Below are positions 1 to 9,735 of a stretch of 64,000 nt of DNA, one piece after another. Origin of the DNA: Stutzerimonas stutzeri (GTDB lineage: Bacteria; Pseudomonadota; Gammaproteobacteria; Pseudomonadales; Pseudomonadaceae); assembly GCF_002909485.1 (NCBI RefSeq), contig NZ_PPXG01000004.1, positions 124,001 to 188,000 on the forward strand. The letters are read 5' to 3'. The notes under the pieces were generated by a model. The model searched no databases and was not told where the DNA came from. It saw only the letters and a program-made list of their open reading frames with translations. A program made the position numbers and the translations under genes. Position 1 is the stretch's first letter; each line of letters starts with the position of its first letter.

Positions 1-998
1 TGCAGCATGCGACTGGTGTATGCGCTGAGTTCGTCGTGGAAGCCTGGGCGACTGATCAGCTCCAGGGTGGTCAGGCCGGCGGCCATCGCCAGTGGATTGC
101 CTGACAGGGTGCCCGCTTGGTACACCGGGCCAAGGGGGGCGATATGCTGCATGATCGCGCGCTTGCCGCCGAAGCAGCCAACCGGCATGCCACCACCGAT
201 GATTTTGCCGAAGGTCGACAGGTCCGGCGTCACACCGTAGTACGCCTGGGCGCCGCCGAGGGCGACGCGGAATCCGGTCATTACCTCGTCGAAAATCAGT
301 ACCACGCCGTGCGCATCACACAGGGTACGCAGGCCTTCGAGGAAGCCCGGCGCCGGCGGCACGCAGTTCATGTTGCCGGCTACCGGCTCAACGATGATGC
401 AGGCGACCTGCTCGCCCTTTTCCTGCAGCGTGGCTTCGACTTCGGCCAGGTCGTTGTAGGCCAGGGTCAGCGTGTGCTTGGCGAAATCCGCCGGCACGCC
501 GGCCGAGCTCGGCACGCCTTGGGTCAGTGCGCCGGAGCCGGCTTTCACCAGCAGGCTGTCTGAGTGACCGTGATAGCAGCCCTCGAACTTGATGATGTCG
601 TCGCGGCCGGTATAACCACGGGCAAGGCGAATCGCGCTCATGGTCGCTTCGGTGCCGGAGCTGACCATGCGTACCATTTCCATGGACGGGACCAGGCGGC
701 AGACCAGCTCTGCCATCTCGGTTTCCATGGCGGTCGGTGCACCGTAGGACAGGCCGTGTTCGAGCTGGCGACGCACGGCATCGAGCACCTGCGGATGGCT
801 GTGGCCAAGAATCATCGGGCCCCAGGAGCCAACGTAGTCGACGTAGCGCTTGTCATCCTCATCGATCACGTAGGCGCCGGCGGCATGTTTGAGAAACAGT
901 GGGGTGCCGCCGACGCTACGGAAGGCGCGAACGGGTGAATTAACGCCGCCTGGAATGTGGGTCTGGGCGCTGGCGAAAAGGGTTTCGGAACGGGACAT
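1..998 (-). CDS. hemL: Glutamate-1-semialdehyde 2,1-aminomutase, C-terminus cut by window edge
   Basis: PLP enzyme that converts glutamate-1-semialdehyde to 5-aminolevulinate, the committed step of C5-pathway tetrapyrrole synthesis in the cytosol. About 332 residues are present and the frame is open at base 1; the family is about 427 residues long. The start is the ATG at 998-996, giving the typical N-terminus [11 protein letters not shown]. Visible motifs are S-S-G-T-E-A-T near residue 115 (cofactor phosphate site), D-E-V-M-T-G-F near 238 and the Schiff-base lysine in S-T-F-G-K at residue 265. It lies downstream of thiD and thiE on the same strand, 54 bases after thiE, so cotranscription is likely. 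Identification is secure. Confidence 0.97.
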   Translation of the reverse strand, partial: MSRSETLFASAQTHIPGGVNSPVRAFRSVGGTPLFLKHAAGAYVIDEDDKRYVDYVGSWGPMILGHSHPQVLDAVRRQLEHGLSYGAPTAMETEMAELVCRLVPSMEMVRMVSSGTEATMSAIRLARGYTGRDDIIKFEGCYHGHSDSLLVKAGSGALTQGVPSSAGVPADFAKHTLTLAYNDLAEVEATLQEKGEQVACIIVEPVAGNMNCVPPAPGFLEGLRTLCDAHGVVLIFDEVMTGFRVALGGAQAYYGVTPDLSTFGKIIGGGMPVGCFGGKRAIMQHIAPLGPVYQAGTLSGNPLAMAAGLTTLELISRPGFHDELSAYTSRML

Positions 999-1052
999 GC
1001 GGGCCTCGCAAAACAAGGGCAGGCCGCCGTGGTGCGGCCCGCCGTGGCGGAA

Positions 1053-1694
1053 TCAGGGGGTGATGAACAATTGGCTGAACGCTCGGGCGCGACGTTCGAC
1101 CTCGGTGGCGGTGTCGGCGGCGAACAGCGCATGCACCACGGCGATCATCTGCACGCCGTCCGCAATCAGCGCCGGTGCGGTATCCAGCGTGATGCCGCCG
1201 ATTGCGGCGACGGGCAGGCCGATACGTGCGCGGGCTTCGTGCAGCAGCTCGCGATCAGCTGAGGGTGCGCCGGGTTTGGTCTGCGATTGGAAGAAACGGC
1301 CAAAGGCGACGTAACTCGCACCCTCGCGGGCGGCCTGCTCAGCCAGCGCCAGCTGTGCGTGGCACGTGGCGCCTATGATTGCCTGGCGCCCGAGCAGGGC
1401 GCGCGCGGCGGACAGGGAGCCATCTTCCTGGCCGAGATGCAAGCCAACGCCAAGGCGGGCTGCCAGCTCGGCATCATCGTTAATGATCAGTTGCGCGCCA
1501 TACCTCGCGCAGAGTTCTTGCAGCGCATCGGCCTCGCGTAGCCGTCGGGCCTCGTCGCTGGTTTTGTCGCGATACTGCAGCAAGCGTGCGCCACCTTTCA
1601 GCGCCGCTTCGACGTAAGGCAGCAGGCGACCTTCTGCTAGCAGCTTGCTGTCAGTGATGGCGTACAGGCCGCGCAGGCGGGTCGATTCCTTCAT
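1053..1694 (-). CDS. thiE: Thiamine-phosphate synthase
   Basis: Couples HMP pyrophosphate to the thiazole phosphate to give thiamine monophosphate. The 213-residue TIM-barrel protein has family length. It shows Q-Y-R-D-K-T near residue 41 (pyrophosphate site), I-I-N-D-D-A near 70, H-L-G-Q-E-D near 87 and the C-terminal A-I-G-G-I motif that binds phosphate. Only 16 bases separate it from thiD upstream, and hemL follows. The order thiD-thiE-hemL is common in Pseudomonas, which supports a single transcription unit. No TPP riboswitch is apparent upstream of thiD. Confidence 0.95.
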   Translation of the reverse strand: MKESTRLRGLYAITDSKLLAEGRLLPYVEAALKGGARLLQYRDKTSDEARRLREADALQELCARYGAQLIINDDAELAARLGVGLHLGQEDGSLSAARALLGRQAIIGATCHAQLALAEQAAREGASYVAFGRFFQSQTKPGAPSADRELLHEARARIGLPVAAIGGITLDTAPALIADGVQMIAVVHALFAADTATEVERRARAFSQLFITP

Positions 1695-1710
1695 GCGCTG
1701 CTCTCTCCAG

Positions 1711-2505
1711 TCAGACCAGGTCCAGCGGCAGGCGCCGCGGGATGAATTGCCCGTGTCCGGGCGCCTCGGCGTCGCGCAACGTGCGCCAGGTGTAATCGAG
1801 TGCGGAGCGAACCGCGCTGGTCAGTTCCTCACCCAGCGCGAGGCGACCGGCAAGTGCACTGGCCAGGGTGCAGCCGGAGCCGTGATAGCTGCCTGGCAGG
1901 CGTGCACAGGTGAAATCGTGACGGCTGCCATCGCTGCAGTAAAGACGGTTGTGCACTTCGCTTTCATCGCCATGCCCGCCGGTGATCAGCAGGTGGCGGA
2001 TATGCGGTAGCAATCGCTCGGCACACTCGTCGGCGCTGCCATCAGGCAGCTCGGCAAGAATGCGCGCTTCCGGCAGGTTGGGCGTGGCGATGGTGGACAC
2101 CGAAAACAGCCGCTCACGCATGGCATAGCCGACGTCTTCCTTGCCCAGTGCACCGCCACCACCGGCGCGCAGAACCGGATCGCAGACCAGTGGCACGCCG
2201 GGTAGCTTGGCCATGATTTCGAGAACGGTCTCGACCATCTCCACCGAGCCGAGCATGCCCAGCTTGACGGCGGCAATTGGCATATCGGCGATCACTGCGT
2301 TGGCCTGGGCGAGCACCCATTCGCGGTCTAGAACGCGGAAGTCGGAAACGTCGACAGTGTCCTGCACGGTGAGTGCAGTGACGGTTGGTGCAGCGTGGCA
2401 GGCCTGCGCCAGCAGTGCTTCGATGTCCGCCTGCAGACCGGCCCCGCCACTGGGATCATGGCCGGACAGACAGAGGACGACGGGTCTTGAAGTAGGGTTT
2501 TTCAT
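1711..2505 (-). CDS. thiD: Hydroxymethylpyrimidine/phosphomethylpyrimidine kinase
   Basis: Ribokinase-fold enzyme that phosphorylates hydroxymethylpyrimidine twice to make HMP-PP for ThiE. I chose the ATG at 2505, giving [20 protein letters not shown]; an in-frame upstream ATG at 2571 would add 22 residues unlike the family. The N-terminal [13 protein letters not shown] motif is diagnostic, and the C-terminal [14 protein letters not shown] segment holds the anion hole and catalytic Cys/Asp region. Length is 264 residues, normal for the family. It is divergent from the histidine kinase gene across about 220 bases that must contain both promoters. Confidence 0.94.
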   Translation of the reverse strand: MKNPTSRPVVLCLSGHDPSGGAGLQADIEALLAQACHAAPTVTALTVQDTVDVSDFRVLDREWVLAQANAVIADMPIAAVKLGMLGSVEMVETVLEIMAKLPGVPLVCDPVLRAGGGGALGKEDVGYAMRERLFSVSTIATPNLPEARILAELPDGSADECAERLLPHIRHLLITGGHGDESEVHNRLYCSDGSRHDFTCARLPGSYHGSGCTLASALAGRLALGEELTSAVRSALDYTWRTLRDAEAPGHGQFIPRRLPLDLV

Positions 2506-2726
2506 GGCGTGCGAGCTTATCATCAAACGCTGGCAGCGGGACGCGCCTGTTGTGCGTCCAAGCGCCACCATTGCTATCGCCGATCATCGGATTGATCGCC
2601 AGGGGCATTCGCTTTTTCCGGCTTGAACAGCCGTTATGGTAGATTGCTGGCACTTTGGTTTTCGGACCGGGCGGCGGGGCTCACGGGAGTGAGCTCGCAT
2701 TCGTCATCTGGCCAGCACGAGGCACC

Positions 2727-4727
2727 ATGCGGTACGTCTTCCTGTTCATCCTGGCCCTTTTGCCCGCGCTGGCTGCAGCCGTCGAGCTCGACGAAGAGAC
2801 CCGCCACCTGCCGCTGGGGTCGCTTATGCAGGTGTTCGAAGATCCGCTCGGCGACGTGCAGATAGAAGACATCGCGTCGCCGGCATTCGAAAGCCGCTTC
2901 CAGCCCCATCAGAGCGCTGTGTTCAACGCTGGCTATTCCCGCTCTGCGCATTGGGTGCGGGTTGATCTGAACTATCGACCGCAGGCATCGCAAGAGGCGC
3001 GACGCTGGCTGCTGGAGGTGGCCTATCCTCCGCTGGACAGCCTGCAGCTGTACCTGGCAGATGGACAGGGCGGCTACCGTCTCGCCCGTGACACCGGCGA
3101 CACCCGTCCATGGGCCAGTCGCGAGATACGTCAGGGCAACTACCTGTTCGAAATCGAACTGCCGGCCAACCAGCCACAGCGCGTGTATCTGCGCGTGCAG
3201 AGCGAAGGCTCGATCCAGGTGCCGCTGAGCCTCTGGTCACAGCATGCCTATCTGGAAGCGCAGCCAGGGCGAATCTACGTGCTGGGCATGATCTACGGCG
3301 TGCTGTTGGCGATGCTGGTCTACAACCTGTTCATCTATATCAGCATCCGTGATCCCAGCTACCTCTACTACATCCTCTACATTGCCGCGTTCGGCCTCTA
3401 TCAGGTCTCGGTGAACGGCGCCGGCGTGCAGTTCCTCTGGCCTGATCGCCCCTGGTGGGCCAATGCTGCGACACCACTGTTGATCGGTGCCACCGGGCTG
3501 TTCGGTTGCCTGTTTACCCGCAGCTTTCTGCGCACTGCCGAGCACAGCCGCTGGATGGATCGGCTGCTACGGCTGATCATCGGCTTCTCCGTGGTGGTGA
3601 TGGTGCTGGCGCTGACCACCGATTACGGCCTGTCGCTGCGCCTGGCCACAGGGCTGGCGTTGCTGTTCACCCTGGCGGTGTTTGCCGCCGGTATCCTCGC
3701 CTGGCTGCGCGGCATGCGGGTGGCGCGTTACTTCATCATCGCCTGGAGTGCGCTGCTGATCGGCGGGCAGATCAATACGCTGATGGTACTGGGCCACCTG
3801 CCGCACAACTTCCTGACGATGTACGCTAGCCAGCTGGGCGCGGCGCTGGAAGTGGTGCTGCTGTCGATGGCGCTTGCCGATCGCATCAACGCCCTCAAGG
3901 ACGAGCGGGCCACGATACTCGAGGATGCCCGAGCCGAACTGGAGCAGCTCAACCGCGAGCTGGCCGAGAGCAACCGGCTCAAGGACGAATTCCTCTCCAA
4001 CATCAGCCATGAGTTGCGTACGCCGATGATGGGCGTGATGGGCGCCTTGGAGTTGCTGCCAACGTCCGACACCCCGGAGGAGCTGCAGCAGTATCAGCAC
4101 ATCGCCACCGGATCGGCCCGCGATATGATGCGCCTGGTCAACAACATCCTGGTGCTCAGCGAGCTACGGGCTGGCAAGCTCCGCCCGGAGGACTACCGTT
4201 TCAGCCTGAGCGACACCGCGGCACGGCTGCAGCAGCAATTTTCCGCGCACGCAGATGGCAAGGGCCTTGCCTTCGAGCTGGAGTTCGACGACAGGCTCCC
4301 CGACCTTGTTTACGGCGACGGCGACAAACTCGAACAGAGTGTCCGTCACTTGCTGGATAACGCCATCAAGTTCACCTCACGCGGAGCGGTGACCCTGCGT
4401 TTCGCGGGCGCAGTGGAGCAGCGTGAGCTGCAGCTGAGCATTGAGGTGATCGACAGTGGCATTGGTTTCAGCGCCGCTGACCAGGCCTTTCTCTATCAGC
4501 AGTTCCGCCAGGTGGATGGCTCGATGACGCGCCGTTATGGCGGTCTGGGCATTGGTCTGGCGATCAGCCGGGGGCTGATCGAAGTGCTCGGCGGGCAGCT
4601 CGATCAGCAGTCGCGCCCTGGGCTGGGCAGCCGTTTTTGCATCCGCGTTATCCTCTCGCTGAGCCCGCCCGGCGTGCGGGAGACAGACTGGTCGAGCGCT
4701 ACCCCGCCCTCCGATCCGATTGCCTGA
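2727..4727 (+). CDS. 7TMR-DISM sensor histidine kinase
   Basis: Membrane sensor kinase of 666 residues. The start at 2727 gives a signal peptide (MRYVFLFILALLPALAAA); the longer in-frame start lacks one. Order: periplasmic 7TMR-DISMED2-type ligand domain (about 25-170), seven membrane helices (about 182-385), a coiled linker, the HisKA domain with phosphoacceptor His428 in S-N-I-S-H-E-L-R-T-P, and an HATPase domain with N-box D-N-A-I-K-F and G-boxes D-S-G-I-G-F and G-G-L-G-I-G-L-A. Unlike RetS-type relatives there is no receiver domain, so phosphate must pass to a separate regulator. No response regulator gene is adjacent. The ligand is unknown; the fold suggests a carbohydrate or other small molecule. 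Confidence 0.88.
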   Translation: MRYVFLFILALLPALAAAVELDEETRHLPLGSLMQVFEDPLGDVQIEDIASPAFESRFQPHQSAVFNAGYSRSAHWVRVDLNYRPQASQEARRWLLEVAYPPLDSLQLYLADGQGGYRLARDTGDTRPWASREIRQGNYLFEIELPANQPQRVYLRVQSEGSIQVPLSLWSQHAYLEAQPGRIYVLGMIYGVLLAMLVYNLFIYISIRDPSYLYYILYIAAFGLYQVSVNGAGVQFLWPDRPWWANAATPLLIGATGLFGCLFTRSFLRTAEHSRWMDRLLRLIIGFSVVVMVLALTTDYGLSLRLATGLALLFTLAVFAAGILAWLRGMRVARYFIIAWSALLIGGQINTLMVLGHLPHNFLTMYASQLGAALEVVLLSMALADRINALKDERATILEDARAELEQLNRELAESNRLKDEFLSNISHELRTPMMGVMGALELLPTSDTPEELQQYQHIATGSARDMMRLVNNILVLSELRAGKLRPEDYRFSLSDTAARLQQQFSAHADGKGLAFELEFDDRLPDLVYGDGDKLEQSVRHLLDNAIKFTSRGAVTLRFAGAVEQRELQLSIEVIDSGIGFSAADQAFLYQQFRQVDGSMTRRYGGLGIGLAISRGLIEVLGGQLDQQSRPGLGSRFCIRVILSLSPPGVRETDWSSATPPSDPIA

Positions 4728-4870
4728 GGCGCGGGTCTTTTGGCCGATACCTCGCTTCAACCCTCGAGCCGGTGCGTGTTTCACTGCTGAGACATCGTGT
4801 TCGGCGCGGCTACTTGCCGACTACGCTTGCTGACAGCCGTCGCGCAACGGAATCGAACGAGGACGCCCAG

Positions 4871-6517
4871 ATGAATCCGCAGACATGCGCCGAGACCCAT
4901 GAGGTGATCAATCAGGTGCCGTCGCTTGATGGTGCCAATCTCTATCGCATCGACTTGCCGTTGCAGCAGTGGGTACAGCGCTATCACGCTGGCTGGGCGC
5001 AAGGTCGCCTGGACACGTACGGGGCGCTCGCCGGTGGGCCGCTGATGCAGGCCGGCTTTCTCGCCAACGAGAACAAACCGCTGTTCAAGAGCCATGACCG
5101 CTACGGCCATCGCATTGATCTGGTCGAGTTTCACCCGGCCTATCACGAGCTGATGCGCGCCGCCGTCGAGCACGGCATTCCCTCCCTGCCCTGGAGCGAT
5201 CCGCAGCCCGGCGCCCAGGTGGCGCGTGCGGCGCTGATGTACCTGCACAACCAGGCCGAAGCCGGTAGCAGCTGCCCGTTGACCATGACCTACGCCAGCG
5301 TGCCGGCGCTGCGCCTGCAGCCTGATCTAGCCGAACGCTGGCTGCCGAAGATCCTCGCCCGCGAATATGATCCGCGCAACCTGCCGATGGAGCAGAAGGC
5401 CGGCGTCACCATCGGTATGGCGATGACCGAGAAGCAGGGCGGCACCGACGTGCGCGCCAACAGCACTCGCGCCTATCCGGTTGGTGCCGGTGGCCCCGGG
5501 CAGGCCTACGAGCTGATCGGCCACAAGTGGTTCTGCTCGGCGCCGATGTGCGATGCCTTCCTCACCCTGGCGCAGACCGACAAGGGCCTGTCCTGCTTCC
5601 TGCTACCGCGCCATCGCCCAGACGGCACGCGCAACCAGTTCTATATCCAGCGCCTGAAGAACAAACTGGGCAATTGGGCCAACGCCTCCAGCGAAGTCGA
5701 GTACCGCGGCGCGCTGGCCTGGATGATCGGTGAAGAAGGGCGCGGCGTGCCGACCATCATCGAGATGGTCTCCTCGACCCGCTTCGACTGCATGATCGGC
5801 TCCAGCTCGCTGATGCGTCAGGCGCTGACCCAGGCCATGCATCACTGCGCGCACCGTCAGGTCGGCGGCCGGGTGCTGCTCGAGCAGCCGCTGATGCGCA
5901 ACGTGCTGGCCGACCTTGCCCTGGAAAGCGAGGCAGCGCTGGCGCTGACCCTGCGCATGGGCCGCGCCCAAGACAATCGCCATGACGAGCACGAAGACAA
6001 GTTCGCCCGGCTGGTCACCGCCGTCGGCAAGTACTGGATCTGCAAACGCGCGCCGAACATGATTGCCGAGGCCAGCGAATGCCTTGGCGGCGCCGGCTAC
6101 GTTGAGGAAACCATCCTGCCGCGGCTGTACCGCGAGGCGCCGGTGAATTCCATCTGGGAGGGCTCGGGCAACGTGCAGTGCCTGGACGTACTGCGTGCCC
6201 TGTCGAAAGAGCCTGGCGTGCTCGAAGCGTTGTTCACCGAACTCGGCGACGGCCACGGCGATGCACGTCTCAAGACGCATATCCAGCGGCTGCAGCGCGA
6301 TTTCGGCGACACCGACGACATCCAGTATCGAGCCCGCCAGCTGACCGAAGACGTGGCCGTTGGTCTGCAGGCCAAGCTACTGCTTGAAGCGGGCAACTCG
6401 GCGGTGTCCGACGCCTTTATCTCCAGCCGCCTGGAGGGGCATGGACGGGTTTACGGCACGCTGCCGCGTGGGCTCGATATCGATGCGCTGCTGGCGCGTA
6501 GCGCGCCGCAGATGTGA
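4871..6517 (+). CDS. aidB: AidB-like acyl-CoA dehydrogenase
   Basis: 548-residue flavoprotein of the AidB branch of acyl-CoA dehydrogenases (E. coli AidB is 541 residues). I use the ATG at 4871 because the N-terminus then lines up with AidB; the open frame extends further upstream without homology. Supporting stretches are M-A-M-T-E-K-Q-G-G-T-D-V (FAD contact), G-H-K-W-F-C-S-A-P, R-L-K-N-K-L-G-N-W-A-N-A-S and Y-R-E-A-P-V-N-S-I-W-E-G-S-G-N. AidB is linked to the adaptive response to alkylating agents and binds DNA; some relatives are simply annotated isovaleryl-CoA dehydrogenase. No ada or alkB gene is adjacent, so a role in alkylation response is inferred only. Confidence 0.85.
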   Translation: MNPQTCAETHEVINQVPSLDGANLYRIDLPLQQWVQRYHAGWAQGRLDTYGALAGGPLMQAGFLANENKPLFKSHDRYGHRIDLVEFHPAYHELMRAAVEHGIPSLPWSDPQPGAQVARAALMYLHNQAEAGSSCPLTMTYASVPALRLQPDLAERWLPKILAREYDPRNLPMEQKAGVTIGMAMTEKQGGTDVRANSTRAYPVGAGGPGQAYELIGHKWFCSAPMCDAFLTLAQTDKGLSCFLLPRHRPDGTRNQFYIQRLKNKLGNWANASSEVEYRGALAWMIGEEGRGVPTIIEMVSSTRFDCMIGSSSLMRQALTQAMHHCAHRQVGGRVLLEQPLMRNVLADLALESEAALALTLRMGRAQDNRHDEHEDKFARLVTAVGKYWICKRAPNMIAEASECLGGAGYVEETILPRLYREAPVNSIWEGSGNVQCLDVLRALSKEPGVLEALFTELGDGHGDARLKTHIQRLQRDFGDTDDIQYRARQLTEDVAVGLQAKLLLEAGNSAVSDAFISSRLEGHGRVYGTLPRGLDIDALLARSAPQM

Positions 6518-6597
6518 GCAGTTACCTGCTTCCTTGCATCACTAGGGCAGGCAACTGGATGCCGCGATTACCCACCTCGACGCGCACCGGCCTTCGC

Positions 6598-7440
6598 CTA
6601 AGGACGAGCCTGCCCGCGTAGCAATTCCTTGAGTTCGGCAATTTCACCCCGCAACGCGCGGACTTCCTCATGCAGGTCGGCCTCGATGTGCTCGCGCGCC
6701 GCCTCGATGGTCGCCTGTGTCGCCTGGTGGTCGGCATCGGTAACCGTCTGCATGGCGTTGACGATGATGGCGATGAACAGGTTGAGCATGGTGAAAGTGG
6801 CGATCAGGATGAATGGGATGAAGAACAACCAGGCGTAAGGGAATACCTCCATCAATGGCCGTACGATGCCCATCGACCAGCTTTCCAGTGTCATGACCTG
6901 GAACAGCGTGTACACCGAACGACCCAGGCTGCCGAACCACTCGGGGAATTCGGCGGCAAACAGACCGGTGGCGATCACGGCGGAGACGTAGAAGACCAGC
7001 GCCAGCACCATTGCAATCGCACCCAGGCCGGGAATTGCCGACAACAGCGCGCCCACCACACGGCGCATCGACGGCACCATGGTCACCATGCGCATTACCC
7101 GCAGCACGCGTAGGGCGCGCAGGATGCTGAACTGACCGCTGGCCGGCACCAGCGCGATGGCCACTACGGTGAAGTCGAACAGGCTCCAGGGATCGCGGAA
7201 GAAGGCAAGGCGATGGACGTAGATGCGCGCAGCGATTTCCAACACGAACACGCTCAAAATCAGAGTGTCCAGCACCCTGAGCACCTCGCCCCAGCTAGCC
7301 ACCAGTGACGCCGACGTCTGCATGCCGAGGATGACCGCGTTGATCACGATCAGCAGCAGAACGCTGCGCTGAACGGCCGGTCGCTCAATGAATTGTTCCA
7401 GACGACTACGGGTGTTCGTCTCTGGGCGTGTTGCCTGCAT
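6598..7440 (-). CDS. Bacterial voltage-gated sodium channel (NaChBac/BacNav family)
   Basis: 280-residue single-domain six-helix channel that would assemble as a homotetramer in the inner membrane. S1 spans about 25-42. S4 carries arginines at every third position (R108, R111, R114, R117). The pore has the selectivity filter T-L-E-S-W-S-M at 184-190, the sodium-selective type. After S6 (about 208-232) comes a charged, heptad-like tail (E-A-R-E-H-I-E-A-D-L onward) expected to form the tetrameric coiled coil. Such channels are linked to motility, chemotaxis and pH homeostasis in alkaliphiles and marine bacteria; its role here is unknown. The gene stands alone on its strand and converges with the AidB-like gene. 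Confidence 0.92.
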   Translation of the reverse strand: MQATRPETNTRSRLEQFIERPAVQRSVLLLIVINAVILGMQTSASLVASWGEVLRVLDTLILSVFVLEIAARIYVHRLAFFRDPWSLFDFTVVAIALVPASGQFSILRALRVLRVMRMVTMVPSMRRVVGALLSAIPGLGAIAMVLALVFYVSAVIATGLFAAEFPEWFGSLGRSVYTLFQVMTLESWSMGIVRPLMEVFPYAWLFFIPFILIATFTMLNLFIAIIVNAMQTVTDADHQATQATIEAAREHIEADLHEEVRALRGEIAELKELLRGQARP

Positions 7441-7709
7441 GGTGCCTACCTATCTGTATCCGTCATTGCCCTGCTCTAGGACCGCAGGGCTCTACTGCCT
7501 GGGCACTGACTGCCGGGCGGGCGCGAGTATGGCGGCGAAGGTCGGCGTGGGGAAGTGGCTTCCTCAGCCGGATCGTTTCCCGGTTTGACAGAGGTTCGAA
7601 CGGCCGGCGTCGCTGGTGACGAGATGCCGGCCGGGCCGTTGCTCGGCGCAGCGCAGAAGTACCGATAACGGCTGTCGCGCTGTACGTGGCCTTCTAGGGG
7701 CGGCGCGGT

Positions 7710-7737
7710 TCAAGTTTGTCGTACCCCAGGCCGACAA
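7710..7737 (+). promoter_or_regulatory. Candidate FliA (sigma28) promoter in the 7441-7761 gap
   Basis: TCAAGTTT at 7710-7717 and GCCGACAA at 7730-7737, separated by 12 bases, resemble the flagellar sigma28 consensus (TAAAGTTT, 11-12 bases, GCCGATAA). The element ends 24 bases before the ATG at 7762, which is preceded by an AGAGG ribosome site. The remaining part of the 320-base gap shows no gene. Confidence 0.6.
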
Positions 7738-7761
7738 CCTGGCATTGCCCAGAGGTTTGCC

Positions 7762-8610
7762 ATGACGCTGCCCATCTCCGCCTCCATCGCTGCTGCACGC
7801 CAGACCGTGCGTCCCGGGGTGCCAGCCCGATCGGCGGCCGAAGCGGAGCAGGCCTCTGAGTCGCCCAGCCGAACGTCGCTCAACGAGCGCTCGCGCGAAC
7901 GATTGCTTTCGGCCTCCAAGGCCACCCGCTCGCTTTCGAACGCGTTGCGTGAGGCCGATAGCGCGAAGAAGGAAGCGGCACGTCGGCGCATCGAGGACAT
8001 CAAAGAGCGCATCAAGATGCTGCGGATGCTGGTCAGCGGCGGGCTGGCATCGAAAGGGGTCCTGCGGGAAATTCGTGAGTTGGCGAAAGCGCTTGGCCAG
8101 GCAGCCAAGGTGCTCGGCGATTCAGGCGGTGATACCAAGCAAGCTGGCGGCGGGGAGGGCGCGGCGCCTGCCGCGGCGGCTTCCGCTGAGCAGTCCGGAC
8201 TGCAGGGGGAGGCGGCATCGCTGCCGCAGGAGGCCACACAGGAAGACGACGCCGACCAGCAGCCCGAAGCGACAACGGAAGAAGTTGTCGACGAGGCGGT
8301 GTCCCGTACGGCAATGACCCTGAAGTTGTACCTGGAAAATCTACAGCAGGCTCGGCAGGACGAGCAGCCGAACGCGGCTGACACGCGCCAGCGCGGCGCC
8401 GATGCGGAGCTGATCGAAGATGCCGTACGTCGCCTCAAGGCTCTGCTGGCCCTCGTCAAAAGCGTTCGTGATACGAGCGATCCTGATTCTCGCGAGCGCA
8501 TCTCGGAAATAAAAGAACAGCTCGACGACAGCGAGAAAATCGCACGGGGCCTCGGCAGCGGCCTCCCCGCGGCGTCCTTGCCAGGGGCTTCTGTCTCGAT
8601 CAGCGTCTGA
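7762..8610 (+). CDS. Uncharacterised Ala/Glu-rich coiled-coil protein
   Basis: I do not recognise this 282-residue protein. It has no signal peptide or membrane segment and is rich in Ala, Glu, Arg and Ser. Two helical, charged blocks are evident: about 40-125 (runs such as R-R-R-I-E-D-I-K-E-R-I-K-M-L) and about 180-262 (R-L-K-A-L-L-A-L-V-K-S-V-R and E-R-I-S-E-I-K-E-Q-L). They flank a low-complexity Ala/Gln/Glu middle (about 128-178). The two blocks look like a degenerate internal duplication, both carrying an R-I-x-(E/D)-I-K-E motif. A FliA-like promoter lies just upstream, so expression with the flagellar/chemotaxis regulon is possible. Coding is supported by clear third-position GC bias and a good ribosome site. 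Confidence 0.7.
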   Translation: MTLPISASIAAARQTVRPGVPARSAAEAEQASESPSRTSLNERSRERLLSASKATRSLSNALREADSAKKEAARRRIEDIKERIKMLRMLVSGGLASKGVLREIRELAKALGQAAKVLGDSGGDTKQAGGGEGAAPAAAASAEQSGLQGEAASLPQEATQEDDADQQPEATTEEVVDEAVSRTAMTLKLYLENLQQARQDEQPNAADTRQRGADAELIEDAVRRLKALLALVKSVRDTSDPDSRERISEIKEQLDDSEKIARGLGSGLPAASLPGASVSISV

Positions 8611-8703
8611 GGGCGTCGATAGGCGCAGAGGCGCTGATCCAGGGTGCTGAGGCGCGATGAAGCAGCCAAGGCGCCTATCTTGGTCAACTGATCGAATCGG
8701 TGT

Positions 8704-9657
8704 TTAGCCGGCCAGTATCCCCGCCAGTAGCTTGCGGTCGATGTTCGCGCCGCTGAGCACCACGGCGATGCGCTCCCCGCGGTTGCTTTCTCGCTCCTGC
8801 ATCGCGGCGGCCAGTGCGGCGGCACCGGCACCTTCAGCGATGTTGTGGGTGTCTTCGTGCAACGCGACGATCGCCTGGCGAATCTCGCCGTCATCGACCC
8901 GCACGATGCGGGTTGCCCCTCGGTTGATGATCTCCAGCGCTTGCGTTGCCGGCATTCGGCAGGCCAGGCCATCGGCGAAGGTGTCGGCGGTTTCGGTGCA
9001 GATGATTCGGCGCTGTTCGAAGCTCTGCGCATAGGCGTCCGCCGCACGGGATACGACGCCGATGACCTCGGTATCCAGACCGAGTAGATCACGTACGCGA
9101 ATCATGCCGCAGATACCGGAGCCCATGCCGATCGGTACGTAGACGCGGCGCAAGGGAGATGCCGCTTCCAGCAGTTCCAGCGCGTAGGTGGCGACGCCAA
9201 GGATCAGGTCGGGGTGCAGAGCGGGAACGAAATGCCAACCGCTCTGAGCTGCCAGCGTGGCTGCGTGTTGGCGCGCTGTGTCGAAGTCGCGGCCGTATTC
9301 GATGACTTCGGCCGCGCAGGCGCGCATTGCCGCGTTCTTTTCCGTCGAGTTGCCCTCTGGCACCAGTAGCTTCAGCGGCACACCGGCCCGTTGCGCAGCC
9401 ATTGCCAGGCTGACGCCGTGGTTGCCGCGGGTGGCGCTGATCAGGCCGCGTAGCTGCGGCTCGCGCTTGAGCAGCTTGTCGACGTAGAGCAGGCCGCCGC
9501 GGACCTTGAAGGCGCCGGTGGGCGCGTGGTTTTCGTGTTTCACCCACGCCTCGCAACCGAGCCGCTGACTCAGCAGCGGCCAGTTGTACTGAGGAGTTGG
9601 CGGGATATGACGGCCGACTAGCTCGGCGGCCTGACGCAACGCGGTGAGTTCGAACAT
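8704..9657 (-). CDS. Threonine dehydratase-like PLP enzyme
   Basis: 317-residue fold-type II PLP enzyme of the threonine dehydratase/serine racemase group. The start is the ATG at 9657 (MFELTALRQAAELV); the open frame continues upstream without homology. The catalytic lysine is K51 in T-G-A-F-K-V-R-G-G, followed by the S-A-T-R-G-N-H-G-V-S-L-A cofactor loop near 75 and G-M-G-S-G-I-C-G-M for phosphate binding. There is no C-terminal ACT regulatory domain, so it resembles a catabolic or specialised deaminase rather than allosteric IlvA. The MocR-type regulator gene is divergent with about 78 bases between starts, the usual arrangement for a regulator and its target. Confidence 0.85.
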   Translation of the reverse strand: MFELTALRQAAELVGRHIPPTPQYNWPLLSQRLGCEAWVKHENHAPTGAFKVRGGLLYVDKLLKREPQLRGLISATRGNHGVSLAMAAQRAGVPLKLLVPEGNSTEKNAAMRACAAEVIEYGRDFDTARQHAATLAAQSGWHFVPALHPDLILGVATYALELLEAASPLRRVYVPIGMGSGICGMIRVRDLLGLDTEVIGVVSRAADAYAQSFEQRRIICTETADTFADGLACRMPATQALEIINRGATRIVRVDDGEIRQAIVALHEDTHNIAEGAGAAALAAAMQERESNRGERIAVVLSGANIDRKLLAGILAG

Positions 9658-9735
9658 GGGCAGCTCCGGGGTGTTTGACGAACAGCCTAGAGCGCGATCA
9701 TTGTGTGGGTAAATTCTTATATTGCATGGCAGACA

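Noticed and set aside
7710..9092. 460-codon minus-strand frame opposite the coiled-coil gene
   Set aside because: Ser/Arg/Ala-rich antisense translation; the plus-strand gene has the ribosome site and promoter.
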